A stretch of 11,370 nucleotides of DNA from Candidatus Pacearchaeota archaeon CG10_big_fil_rev_8_21_14_0_10_32_14 (GCA_002763085.1 PFCY01000107.1:1-11370), one strand, 5' to 3'. Counted from the stretch's first letter, positions 1-6,692 are shown. Notes: generated from the letters alone by a model not told the origin. Numbers and translations are program-made.

Positions 1-39
1 GATAATTGGATATATAAATCTTGGGGAATAATTAATGTC

Positions 40-456
40 TTAGGCTATAAATAATGCTTCTTCTGTTCCAAGATATGGATCATCAAGATTCCCATTTCCT
101 ATGCTTGTCCATAAAGTTTCGTCCGATGGCATCACTCCACCACAACATAAAGGTCCAAATTCTTCGCCAGGTGGTGGAATTGGTGGCGCTTTATCTGCAG
201 CAGCATAACATGCCCAAGGATCGTCGTATCTTCTTTGATTATACATGAATGATCCTGTACCACATGTTCCTCCAAATACTGTTCCACGTCCGTTGTCAAG
301 AAGTCTATAAAAATTTACTGCTATAAACGGATCATCAACATTCGCTTTTATTGAAAATTGGTTCGGGACAATATATGAGATGGTTGTAATCTGAAAAAAA
401 TAAAATATTGAAATCATAAATAAGATAAATGTAGAAATAATTATTCCTCTTTTCAT
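40..456 (-). CDS. Small secreted or membrane-anchored protein, unknown function
   Basis: I do not recognise this 138-residue protein. It starts with a basic dipeptide (KR) followed by a hydrophobic stretch over residues 4-30 that can act as an uncleaved signal anchor or signal peptide, so the rest is probably outside the membrane. The mature part has four cysteines (C65, C83 and adjacent C104-C105), which could form two disulfides, many glycines, and a proline-rich turn around residues 90-97. The tripeptides DDP at 41-43, 78-80 and 125-127 recur at regular-looking positions and may mark a weak internal repeat. The start is supported by a TATA-like box 26 bases upstream, giving a leaderless transcript. 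It is divergent from the lipoprotein-like gene at 632. A pilin-like or surface protein is possible but only a guess. That the frame is coding is fairly sure; function is unknown. Confidence 0.7.
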   Translation of the reverse strand: MKRGIIISTFILFMISIFYFFQITTISYIVPNQFSIKANVDDPFIAVNFYRLLDNGRGTVFGGTCGTGSFMYNQRRYDDPWACYAAADKAPPIPPPGEEFGPLCCGGVMPSDETLWTSIGNGNLDDPYLGTEEALFIA

Positions 457-475
457 AATAATCTATATTTTTGGA

Positions 476-486
476 TTTTATAAACA
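476..486 (-). promoter_or_regulatory. Archaeal TATA box of the gene ending at 40
   Basis: On the minus strand the sequence reads GTTTATAAAA, and the first T of TATAAA lies 26 bases before the ATG at 456. The spacing matches the other promoters in this window and predicts a transcript that begins at or next to the start codon. Confidence 0.6.
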
Positions 487-496
487 TTTATTTTTT

Positions 497-537
497 AAAA
501 TTCTATAAAAACTTTTCAAATTATTGAATAGAATTTT
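497..537. repeat. Inverted repeat in a divergent promoter region
   Basis: AAAATTCTA (497-505) is repeated inverted as TAGAATTTT (529-537), a perfect 9-base arm with a 23-base spacer. It lies between the two divergent TATA boxes (about 480 and 605). It could be a regulator site or a chance AT-rich match; nothing else supports it. Confidence 0.25.
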
Positions 538-567
538 TGAAACTTTGTGAAGATTGAAACTTGCTTA

Positions 568-597
568 ATTGTTACTATCCTATAGTAATTACAATAG
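568..597. promoter_or_regulatory. Palindrome next to the TATA box; candidate operator
   Basis: TTACTAT (572-578) and ATAGTAA (582-588) form a perfect 7-base inverted repeat with a 3-base centre. The symmetry extends outward imperfectly to ATTG/CAAT at 569-572 and about 594-597. It ends six bases before the TATA box at 603, in the position where archaeal activators or TFB-region regulators bind. Being a regulator site is inference from position and symmetry. Confidence 0.35.
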
Positions 598-602
598 AAA
601 AG

Positions 603-610
603 TTTATAAA
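603..610 (+). promoter_or_regulatory. Archaeal TATA box of the lipoprotein-like gene
   Basis: TTTATAAA, with the T of TATAAA at 605, lies 27 bases before ATG 632. It decides the start of the next gene: a start upstream at TTG 569 would place the promoter inside the coding sequence. Confidence 0.65.
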
Positions 611-631
611 CATTTGACTTCTATATATATT

Positions 632-844
632 ATGAGATTAAATAGTAAAATGACAAAAGGATTAGTGGCTTTGTCATTAGTTGGAGCTTTGAATGGTTGC
701 GCGTTGACACAGGTCAAAAATCATGATTATGATGGCGATAAAGGATTGTATTCGTCAAATTCCACTTCTCAGCAAGAATATAAGTCCAAAGCCGGTGAGA
801 TCGCTTATAATTCATTAAACTTAGTTCTTTTAATGGGATTATAA
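632..844 (+). CDS. Small lipoprotein-like exported protein
   Basis: A 70-residue protein. It opens with a charged n-region, then a hydrophobic core (about residues 10-19), then LNGC ending at Cys23, which resembles a lipobox (usually L-A/S-G/A-C). If processed, Cys23 would be lipidated and about 48 residues would be displayed outside the cell; that tail is polar and rich in Ser, Asp, Lys and Tyr. The open frame extends upstream to TTG 569, but ATG 632 is preferred because the TATA box is 27 bases before it. A second in-frame ATG at 650 (residue 7) is a possible alternative. The last residues (about 61-70, LNLVLLMGL) are hydrophobic again, which is unusual for a lipoprotein tail. I do not recognise a family. 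Archaeal lipoproteins are known, but whether this one is lipidated is inference. Confidence 0.6.
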   Translation: MRLNSKMTKGLVALSLVGALNGCALTQVKNHDYDGDKGLYSSNSTSQQEYKSKAGEIAYNSLNLVLLMGL

Positions 845-871
845 AATATCATTTAATAATAATATTTTCGG

Positions 872-1055
872 CTTCATCCCAAATTAAATTATTTTGAGAG
901 GTTTTGTTTGTAATTTACTTGCTCGCCCAAATCGAGTCTCAACTCGAGCCCACATTTTGAATTGATTAGACAATTTGACAAAATGTAAACTCTCGCCCTA
1001 ATACCAAACAAAATCTCTATTATAAATAAATTAATTTTTGTAATATGGGATGAAG
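872..1055. repeat. Long branched inverted repeat with C-rich segments (element 1)
   Basis: The ends CTTCATCCCA (872-881) and TGGGATGAAG (1046-1055) are perfect 10-base inverted repeats. Inside them a second imperfect stem pairs about 882-915 with 1000-1036 (GAGAGGTTTTGTTTG against CAAACAAAATCTCT is the best part). The interior holds two more hairpins: TCGAGT-CTCA-ACTCGA (932-947), and ACATTTTG (952-959) with CAAAATGT (979-986), extended by AATTG/CAATT. The remaining single-stranded parts carry CTCGCCC twice (922-928, 992-998) and GAGCCCAC once. The whole would fold like a large cloverleaf. It starts 28 bases after the lipoprotein-like gene and ends about 18 bases before the TATA box of the next gene, so it could be a 3' RNA structure, a small RNA, or a MITE-like element with terminal inverted repeats. 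I found no target-site duplication. Confidence 0.7.
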
Positions 1056-1070
1056 AAAGATTATTCAAAG

Positions 1071-1081
1071 AATTTTTAAAC
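1071..1081 (+). promoter_or_regulatory. TATA-like box of the four-helix membrane protein gene
   Basis: AATTTTTAAAC lies 25-27 bases before ATG 1102, at the spacing used by the other genes. It is just downstream of element 1. Confidence 0.5.
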
Positions 1082-1101
1082 CTCTTTTACATTTTCAATT
1101 C

Positions 1102-1989
1102 ATGGGATTGATAAGAGGTGGATTATTTATTTTTGTAAGTATATTGTTATTTGTAACATTGATTGTGGGCGGTGTTTTTCTTATTTTGTCTTTGTCTTTG
1201 AGTTATGATAATGTTAACGTTCATGCTAAGGAAATCATAAAACAACAGAATATGACTGGAAATGATATTCCTCAATTAGTTGAAGTAAATTATCCCTCGA
1301 TGAAGGAAAAATGTGTCAACTCAAGTTCAGCTAGTCTATCAAATGAAAATTTTAATTATACCATTCCTTGCAGTGTTGTAAATGAAAGTTCAGCGGCGGT
1401 TGTAGATTATGGAATCGATTTAGAGACAAAAGAAATTTATTATAAAAAATATGACTGCGGTCTTTTTGATTGCATAAATGGTTCTTCTTCTGGGGCGTTG
1501 TCTTTAGTCTCTAAGCAGGCAAAGTCTTATTGGACAAATAAATTCATTATTATGTTATTATTTTCATTAGTATTGTCATGTGGTTTATTCTTTTTAGCTC
1601 ATAAGAAAAATAATTTTTTTATTTTCTCCGGAATTATTTTTATTTTCTCCGGATTTGTTCTTTTAAATATCCAAGCAATACTTATTCCAGTCATTAAATC
1701 TGCTGTCGGCATATCATCTGAACAAATGAATTCCTTGCCTTCAGGACTTCTAGATTCTGTTATAAGACTTTTCTTTAATAAAAGTGCGATGGTGTTTTGG
1801 ATTTATCTAATTTTGGGACTTATATTATTAATTTCTGGAATTTTTTTGAAGCTGTGGAATTTTAGTTATGGAATAAGCAAGTTTTTTAGAATTGGACGAC
1901 AAGAAAATACAACTAGAAAAGTAACTGAGATCGAACAAGAACTTAATGATGCTGAAGATGAGATAAAGCGAATAAAAAAGAAGAAGTGA
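1102..1989 (+). CDS. Four-helix integral membrane protein, unknown function
   Basis: A 295-residue membrane protein I cannot assign to a named family. Helix 1 spans about residues 8-33. Residues 34-146 form a polar loop with four cysteines (C71, C90, C119, C124) and several N-x-S/T sequons (for example 73, 85, 94, 126), so it is probably extracellular and disulfide-bonded. Three further helices follow at about 147-166, 171-198 and 229-252. The last 30 residues are highly charged, contain a heptad-like segment (about 272-291) and end in a lysine run, consistent with a short cytoplasmic coiled coil. With both ends inside, the loop would face out. Helix 3 contains a 7-residue duplication (FIFSG twice) matching a 21-base tandem repeat in the DNA. 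The gene stands alone between the two palindromic elements. Coding status is secure; function is unknown. Confidence 0.8.
   Translation: MGLIRGGLFIFVSILLFVTLIVGGVFLILSLSLSYDNVNVHAKEIIKQQNMTGNDIPQLVEVNYPSMKEKCVNSSSASLSNENFNYTIPCSVVNESSAAVVDYGIDLETKEIYYKKYDCGLFDCINGSSSGALSLVSKQAKSYWTNKFIIMLLFSLVLSCGLFFLAHKKNNFFIFSGIIFIFSGFVLLNIQAILIPVIKSAVGISSEQMNSLPSGLLDSVIRLFFNKSAMVFWIYLILGLILLISGIFLKLWNFSYGISKFFRIGRQENTTRKVTEIEQELNDAEDEIKRIKKKK
1618..1659 (+). repeat. 21-base tandem duplication inside a membrane-helix coding region
   Basis: Two adjacent 21-base units (1618-1638, 1639-1659) share their first 15 bases, TTTATTTTCTCCGGA. The length is a multiple of three, so the frame is kept and the protein gains a repeated FIFSG motif in helix 3. 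Confidence 0.6.
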
Positions 1990-1992
1990 TTA

Positions 1993-2161
1993 AGTATCTC
2001 CAATGAGTTTTGGTAATTTTTTAGTGGTTTTTTGATTTTTCAGAGATTCCCACAATAATTCGGCTTTTGCCGAAGACCCACCCTTCCTCCCACTTCCACT
2101 CCGCCCCGAATTATTGTCTTAAAAATCAAAATTAAATTTCTTTATAAGTATCAGAGATACT
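1993..2161. repeat. Long inverted repeat with C-rich loop (element 2)
   Basis: The perfect 12-base arms ACAATAATTCGG (2052-2063) and CCGAATTATTGT (2106-2117) form the core. An outer stem pairs TTTTGATTTTT (2030-2040) with AAAAATCAAAA (2121-2131), and the ends AGTATCTC (1993-2000) and GAGATACT (2154-2161) are also perfect inverted repeats. The loop (about 2075-2105) is almost free of G and rich in CCCACC, TTCC and CTCCGCCCC. Competing local hairpins exist: TTCGGC-TTTT-GCCGAA (2059-2074) and AGTATC-AGA-GATACT (2147-2161). The element starts four bases after the preceding stop codon and ends about a dozen bases before the next TATA box. This is the same setting as element 1. It could serve as a 3' processing or termination structure, or be a mobile palindromic repeat. 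Confidence 0.7.
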
Positions 2162-2172
2162 ATGATTATAGA

Positions 2173-2184
2173 TATTTTTAAAAA
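2173..2184 (+). promoter_or_regulatory. TATA-like box of the gene at 2206
   Basis: TATTTTTAAAAA, with its last T at 2179, is 27 bases before ATG 2206. It begins 12 bases after the end of element 2. Confidence 0.5.
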
Positions 2185-2205
2185 GCGATTGATTCATTAT
2201 TTTTT

Positions 2206-2520
2206 ATGGAAAAACTTGAAGAAAAAGTTGAAGATGATTTTTCTTTTTATAAAAGTTTAACTGATTTTTCGTACGGATTTGTCTCGGGGCTCATCATAGA
2301 TGGATTTTGGTCTGTTCTATTTAAAGATTATCATGAGGACATAGGATTTGACTCCAATCTCGCATTCTTTACCTCATTAGGTTATTATTTTGGAAGCTCA
2401 AGTCGGATTCCCAATGATCTAGAAAGAAGTGCTAGAAGTATTTCTTTTTATGCTGGAGCAAACATCGGGACATTAATCAGTTCTGGAATATATTTATATC
2501 TTAAGAAAGATTCAGTGTGA
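2206..2520 (+). CDS. Small membrane-associated protein, unknown function
   Basis: A 104-residue protein of no family I recognise. The first 20 residues are strongly charged and acidic. Three moderately hydrophobic, glycine- and serine-containing stretches follow (about 22-40, 52-66 and 79-98), the kind of pattern seen in small proteins with packed glycine-zipper helices; the first contains an Asp at 32. The tail is KKDSV. The start follows a TATA-like box 27 bases upstream. The stop codon ends exactly where the stop codon of the convergent large surface-protein gene begins, with no base between them, so transcripts from the two genes must overlap or end inside each other. I consider it a real gene because of its promoter and clean frame, but the role is unknown. 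Confidence 0.65.
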   Translation: MEKLEEKVEDDFSFYKSLTDFSYGFVSGLIIDGFWSVLFKDYHEDIGFDSNLAFFTSLGYYFGSSSRIPNDLERSARSISFYAGANIGTLISSGIYLYLKKDSV

Positions 2521-4797
2521 TTATAGCTTACTTAAATCAAAATAATCGTCGTTGTCTTTGGCTGTGAATTTATCGTTCAGAGTCGGTGGTTCTTTTTTAG
2601 GTTGATCTTGTTTGGGGTCTGATTGGGGTTGATTTTGACCAAATTCTTTTCTTTCCGGTCTATCTAAATAACTCGATGAATTTTTTTGGGGTGTTCTATA
2701 TTCGTTTCTTTTTGTAAAACTGTTGAGGAATTGTTTGCTATTGTCAATTCCGTCTCTGCCTTTTGATGAGTCTTTAAAGGTGTAAAAGTCAAGGTTATCT
2801 CGATTATGCTTTTCTGTCTTGATTGGAGAAGATGGAGTTGAAACTGAAACGTTAAATTCTTTAGTCAATAATATCTCTGCTCTTGAAACAGTTGAAAGTT
2901 TTTTGCTATCTCCAAGCAAGTTTCCTAAACTCATAAATTTAAGAGTCTCTTTCATTGATTTAGGATCTCTTTCTTTTTTAGCGACGATATCTCCTTGATT
3001 CACAGAAATACCATAGTCGAGTTTTATTCTTGCTAATTGATTATATTTGTCTATCACTTCTTTTGAATATTTTGCTAAATTAATTGCAGACATCTCTGTT
3101 TTGTATGTCTTTGTGATTTCGGGAGCGAAAATCATGAAATAATAATCGCCGTTTTCATATACAACACCTTTGAGTTCTTTTAATTTATCTATTATCCTAT
3201 GAAGTGGTTCTTTTGCTGCAGCCTTAGCAAGGGAAGCGTTTTTTATTTTCAAACAGACTAACTTAGCAGGCTGTTTATTTCCTTTTAATGATAAAGATAA
3301 TTCGGCAGTGTTTTCAAATATGAATAGGTCTGCAGGTTTTTTAATTATTGAGGAGGATATAGGAAGATAATTCTTTTTCTTATTTTTATTATTTTGACTT
3401 CCAATGAAACTTTGTTTGTATCCTTTTCTAGCAGCCATAACAGCAATAAATCCTATAATCAAAATCATAAACATCCAAACAAGTGGGTATTTGATCATGC
3501 TTGCGCTAGAGGATGAAGATTCTTTTAATGAAATTACATTTCCAGTCAAAGCAACTCGACCGTTAGCTTTTGTTTTCCCGTCTTCTATAACTTCGACGTC
3601 GTATTCTCCATCTGGCGCGTTCATTTTGTATTTTTGAACTTCGTCTACATCAAGGTCAAGGTCCAACAATACTTTTTTGTCTCCAATCTTGACGGTAATA
3701 GTTTTATTGTATGGAACATTTCCAACATTTGTGATAAGAAGTGTCTTGTTTACGATCTCTACAGTTATTTCTTGATTTACTTTTATTTTGAAAGATTTTT
3801 CTGAAGTGAATTTATCTGTTGAAGCGATGATCTTCCATTGGCCGGGGGGTTCGTTATAAACCGTAGGATATTCATAACCTGTATCCGTTGGATGAGAATC
3901 TTTCACTTCGATTATCATGTCTCTTGCATTTTTTAAAGTAATAGATGTTGATGAGGGGATTATATCTCCAGTTTGATCATGAAGTGTAGTTCTGGCTATA
4001 ATAGAAGAACCAGGTTTCACTTCTACTTCGTTTATGATTAATTCTAAACTTGTCGGGACCTGTTGAACGGTTATTTTCATACTTCCTGTTCCGCTGTTTG
4101 TTTCAATCCCGTCGGGATCTTTTTCATATACCCTTATATTTATTTGATATGATCCTGCTTTTGTATTTGAAGGCAAAGAAAAGTTTACGCCAAAATAACC
4201 GTTGTTCACAGTATCTTTTAGTGAGATGCCTTGGAGTGCCACTTGATCAACAATTTCTGTTGAATTAGAATTTGTCGTTATAACTTTCGGTCCGCCGTTC
4301 AAGATGTTTGATGTTATCTCAACAAAACCGACGACAGAATCACCGTTTTCTTTTATTGCATCTCCCTGTATTAAAACTCCTTCTCCCGGTTTGTATGTCT
4401 CCTCTCCAGGCAGGACACTTAAAGTTATTTTGTTTGATACTCTAAAATCAGGTGTGATTGCATATTCGTCGCCAAATACTGCTTTAAGTTTACAGTTGTT
4501 CGCTGAAACTCCTGTAATACTTTGAATCAAAAGAATTGAAGATGCCATCTTTTTTTCTTCGCCGGCTTTTAGGTAAACATACTCTTTGTAAATTTCTGCT
4601 TCTTTACCGTTACATAATAAATTCATTGAGAAAAAACCGTTGACATCTTTAGAAGTTTTAATTGTCACAGGAATAGAAACAGGATCGGCTAGATTATATA
4701 ATTGTCCAACATTTCCTATAATCACTTCCGCTGAAACTAAATATAACAAGTTGGTAATTAGTATGATTAAAAACGCCACTCTCAACACTCTTTTCAT
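2521..4797 (-). CDS. Single-pass surface protein with Ig-like ectodomain and degenerate nucleotide-cyclase-like cytoplasmic domain
   Basis: A 758-residue type I membrane protein. A signal peptide (residues 1-23) precedes an ectodomain of about 400 residues with repeated beta-sandwich-like segments, roughly 24-121, 122-245, 246-340 and 341-415, typical of archaeal Ig-like or CARDB-like surface proteins. A Ser-rich stretch (426-433) leads to a transmembrane helix (437-456) and a basic stop-transfer region. The cytoplasmic part (about 486-648) has the order of a class III nucleotide cyclase domain: LVCLKIKN where the first metal-binding strand would be, NGDYYFMIF like the GD hairpin, YGISVNQGDIV like the IGI-x-x-G-x-V strand, a LGN-LLGDSKKLS segment like the GDTVNLAARL helix, and EILLTKE like the final strand. 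The first metal-binding Asp appears to be replaced by Lys517, so catalysis is doubtful. Residues 655-758 are a polar, probably disordered Gln/Pro/Lys-rich tail. The cyclase relation is my inference from motif order. Confidence 0.75.
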   Translation of the reverse strand: MKRVLRVAFLIILITNLLYLVSAEVIIGNVGQLYNLADPVSIPVTIKTSKDVNGFFSMNLLCNGKEAEIYKEYVYLKAGEEKKMASSILLIQSITGVSANNCKLKAVFGDEYAITPDFRVSNKITLSVLPGEETYKPGEGVLIQGDAIKENGDSVVGFVEITSNILNGGPKVITTNSNSTEIVDQVALQGISLKDTVNNGYFGVNFSLPSNTKAGSYQINIRVYEKDPDGIETNSGTGSMKITVQQVPTSLELIINEVEVKPGSSIIARTTLHDQTGDIIPSSTSITLKNARDMIIEVKDSHPTDTGYEYPTVYNEPPGQWKIIASTDKFTSEKSFKIKVNQEITVEIVNKTLLITNVGNVPYNKTITVKIGDKKVLLDLDLDVDEVQKYKMNAPDGEYDVEVIEDGKTKANGRVALTGNVISLKESSSSSASMIKYPLVWMFMILIIGFIAVMAARKGYKQSFIGSQNNKNKKKNYLPISSSIIKKPADLFIFENTAELSLSLKGNKQPAKLVCLKIKNASLAKAAAKEPLHRIIDKLKELKGVVYENGDYYFMIFAPEITKTYKTEMSAINLAKYSKEVIDKYNQLARIKLDYGISVNQGDIVAKKERDPKSMKETLKFMSLGNLLGDSKKLSTVSRAEILLTKEFNVSVSTPSSPIKTEKHNRDNLDFYTFKDSSKGRDGIDNSKQFLNSFTKRNEYRTPQKNSSSYLDRPERKEFGQNQPQSDPKQDQPKKEPPTLNDKFTAKDNDDYFDLSKL

Positions 4798-4818
4798 GAC
4801 TTTAAGTGTATTTTTTAA

Positions 4819-4828
4819 TTTATAAATA
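4819..4828 (-). promoter_or_regulatory. TATA box of the large surface-protein gene
   Basis: The minus strand reads TATTTATAAATT; the T of TATAAA (4824) is 27 bases before the ATG at 4797. The sequence is nearly symmetric and could also serve the plus strand. Confidence 0.6.
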
Positions 4829-4869
4829 TATTTGTTGGGGAGATAATGGCAAAGATTGTAGTTTGTGAA

Positions 4870-4880
4870 GTTTTAAAAAG
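4870..4880 (+). promoter_or_regulatory. TATA-like box of trpS
   Basis: GTTTTAAAAAG, with its last T at 4874, lies 27 bases before ATG 4901, the same geometry as at the other genes. Confidence 0.5.
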
Positions 4881-4900
4881 ATTGTAAACTATTTTTTCGA

Positions 4901-6025
4901 ATGACTAAGGAAGATTTCAAGGTCACTCCGTGGGAAGTGAAAGGGAATATTGATTATGATAGACTGATTAAGGAGTTTGGAGTAACAAAAATTGATTCTA
5001 AATTACTTAAAAGAATTGAAAAACATACAAAAGAAATCCATTTCATGTTAAGTCGTGGAGTTTTTTTTGCGAATCGAGATTTGAATTGGCTTTTAGACGA
5101 ATTTGAAAAAGGAAACAAATTTTTTCTTTATACGGGGCGAGGACCATCTGGAAAGATCCAACTTGGACATTTACAGACGTGGTATTTTGTGAAGTGGCTT
5201 CAAGATAAATTTGGCGTTGAACTTTATTTTCAGTTCACTGATGATGAAAAATTTTTATTCAAGGAATCGTCTTATGAAGAGATTCAGAAGTGGACACATG
5301 ATAATATGCTTGATGTAATCGCTGTTGGTTTTGATCCAAAGAAGACACATTTCATTGTCGATACAAAGCATGCTGGACTTTTGTACCCCGAAGCGATTAA
5401 ATTCGCAAAGAAAATAAATTTTTCGACTCTGAAAGGCGCATTTGGTTTTACTAATGAGAATAATATCGGACAGATATTTTACACTTCAATGCAGGCCGTC
5501 CCGGCGATTTTACCGAGTGTTATCGCTAAAAAGAATATTCCTTGTCTCATTCCTTTAGCCATTGATCAAGATCCACATTTTAGAGTTGCTCGAGATGTTT
5601 ATCCGAAGCTTGGTTTTTACAAACCTTCAATTCTGCATGGAATGTTTTTACCTCCTTTAACGGGTGTCGATGGAAAGATGTCTTCGAGCGAAATAAATTC
5701 AGCAATATTTTCTACCGATTCGCCAAAAGAAGTCGAGACTAAAATTAAAAAATATGCTTTCAGTGGCGGGCGTGATACTTTAGAAGAACACAGAAAACTC
5801 GGAGGAAATCCAGATGTTGACGTTTCGTTCCAATACTTGAAATTCTTTTTTGAAGAAGACGATAAAAAACTCAAAAAAATTCATGATGATTATAAGTCTG
5901 GAAAATTACTTTCCGGAGAACTCAAACAGATCACGATTGAAAAGATTAATGCTTTCTTGAAAGAACATCAGAACCGACGAGAAAAAGCTGAGAAGGAAAT
6001 TGATAAGTTTATGTATAAGGCTTAG
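4901..6025 (+). CDS. trpS: Tryptophanyl-tRNA synthetase (archaeal type)
   Basis: A class I aminoacyl-tRNA synthetase of 374 residues that activates tryptophan with ATP and charges tRNA-Trp in the cytoplasm. Residues 78-91 (TGRGPSGKIQLGHL) hold the HIGH-like ATP-binding motif, ending in GH at 89-90. KMSSS is intact at 259-263. The stretch IPLAIDQDPHFRVARDVYPK (217-236) is characteristic of the archaeal/eukaryotic TrpRS branch, as is the roughly 60-residue N-terminal extension before the Rossmann fold. The C-terminal region (about 270-374) is helical and charged, fitting the anticodon-binding domain. Length is usual for the archaeal form. The start is fixed by the TATA box 27 bases upstream. 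The gene is monocistronic and converges on the frameshifted gene at 6028, with two bases between the stop codons. Confidence 0.95.
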   Translation: MTKEDFKVTPWEVKGNIDYDRLIKEFGVTKIDSKLLKRIEKHTKEIHFMLSRGVFFANRDLNWLLDEFEKGNKFFLYTGRGPSGKIQLGHLQTWYFVKWLQDKFGVELYFQFTDDEKFLFKESSYEEIQKWTHDNMLDVIAVGFDPKKTHFIVDTKHAGLLYPEAIKFAKKINFSTLKGAFGFTNENNIGQIFYTSMQAVPAILPSVIAKKNIPCLIPLAIDQDPHFRVARDVYPKLGFYKPSILHGMFLPPLTGVDGKMSSSEINSAIFSTDSPKEVETKIKKYAFSGGRDTLEEHRKLGGNPDVDVSFQYLKFFFEEDDKKLKKIHDDYKSGKLLSGELKQITIEKINAFLKEHQNRREKAEKEIDKFMYKA

Positions 6026-6027
6026 CC

Positions 6028-6644
6028 TTAAGATATATGCACAGGAATCATTAAAGGATTATATCTTCCTTCGAGAAATTGTTCATAACTTTCTTTGAAT
6101 ATATCAGTTGAAATATTAATTCCCTTATGTTTTTGGATTAGATTTCCTAACTCTTTTTCAAATTCTTCTTTTGTCTGCTGAAAATTTTCGTCGTATCTTA
6201 GAAGGTATGTTAAAGTGAATTCTTTATCTGATCTATGATCTAATCCTGTAAATACAACATAAACGCAATCTGATTTTAATTCCCAAGCTTCAAGATGTTT
6301 TCCATAAAACTTCTCGTCAAAATCTTCTTGATGTGGAAATTCATCAAAAATTGGAGGAAAACCATTTCTTGGATAGGGTCGGACTAAAATTCTACCGTGA
6401 TCTTTTTCTTTAGGAGATTCTTTGAGAAGTTCCATTGTATCCCATAATATAAGTTCGGTTTGATTATAATGGGGAGTAGCTATAATATTACCTAGAGTAG
6501 GATGCGCCCATAATCTTTCTTGCGGTTTTTCATACGAGGGCATACAAGTAATTTCGGAACTTTAGGAATTAAACAAGTGCTGGCGTGTTTATACCACAAT
6601 TTTTGTTCTGGATATTTTTCAAGTACATCTAATAAGTCAACCAT
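6028..6644 (-). pseudogene. Frameshifted paralogue of the gene at 6693 (unknown family)
   Basis: The 171-codon frame 6543-6028 is the main body, but the gene originally began at ATG 6644. Codons from 6644 to 6543 read MVDLLDVLEKYPEQKLWYKH and on to PKLLV, matching the N-terminus of the neighbouring paralogue at EQ-x-L-(W)-YKH and at the IP that follows. Between YKH and MPSY the paralogue has 14 residues; here there are 13 codons plus two bases (GT), so a single missing base just before 6543 restores an exact alignment. Without it the upstream frame ends at TAG 6492-6494. Downstream, LWDT-x-ELL, GRI, and YDE-x-F-x-QTK...LI-x-KHK-x-x-NI are shared. The promoter sits 27 bases before 6644, not before 6543. 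The body may still be made from ATG 6543, recoded, or the deletion may be a sequence error. Biochemical function is unknown; no signal peptide, so probably cytoplasmic. Confidence 0.75.
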
Positions 6645-6660
6645 ATTTATTTTATGAACT

Positions 6661-6685
6661 TATTATTTATAAGAATTTGTATTCT
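6661..6685 (-). promoter_or_regulatory. Promoter of the frameshifted paralogue: TATA box plus AGAAT-N4-ATTCT
   Basis: The TATA box (minus strand TTATAAATA, T of TATAAA at 6671) is 27 bases before ATG 6644. Directly upstream lies AGAATTTGTATTCT (6672-6685), an inverted repeat of 5-base arms around 4 bases. The same 14 bases stand in the same place at the paralogue's promoter, so it is probably a shared regulator or TFB-recognition site. Confidence 0.65.
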
Positions 6686-6692
6686 TTGTATC

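Noticed and set aside
872..1055. CRISPR array or tRNA/rRNA gene in the structured gap
   Set aside because: There are no evenly spaced direct repeats, and the cloverleaf-like folding lacks tRNA consensus boxes.
3404..4825. Plus-strand open frames opposite the large surface-protein gene, and similar antisense frames in trpS, the phospholipase gene and thrS
   Set aside because: They are shadows of well-supported coding regions and have no domain, promoter or start context of their own.
4846..4887. 13-codon frame (MAKIVVCEVLKRL) after a GGGGAG before trpS, as a leader peptide
   Set aside because: It is very short, contains no Trp codon, overlaps the trpS TATA box, and Shine-Dalgarno starts are not used elsewhere in the window.
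6016..6030. TAAGGCT-T-AGCCTTA palindrome at the meeting stop codons as a terminator
   Set aside because: A one-base loop cannot form an RNA hairpin and no T-run follows; it is more simply explained by the two convergent stop codons.
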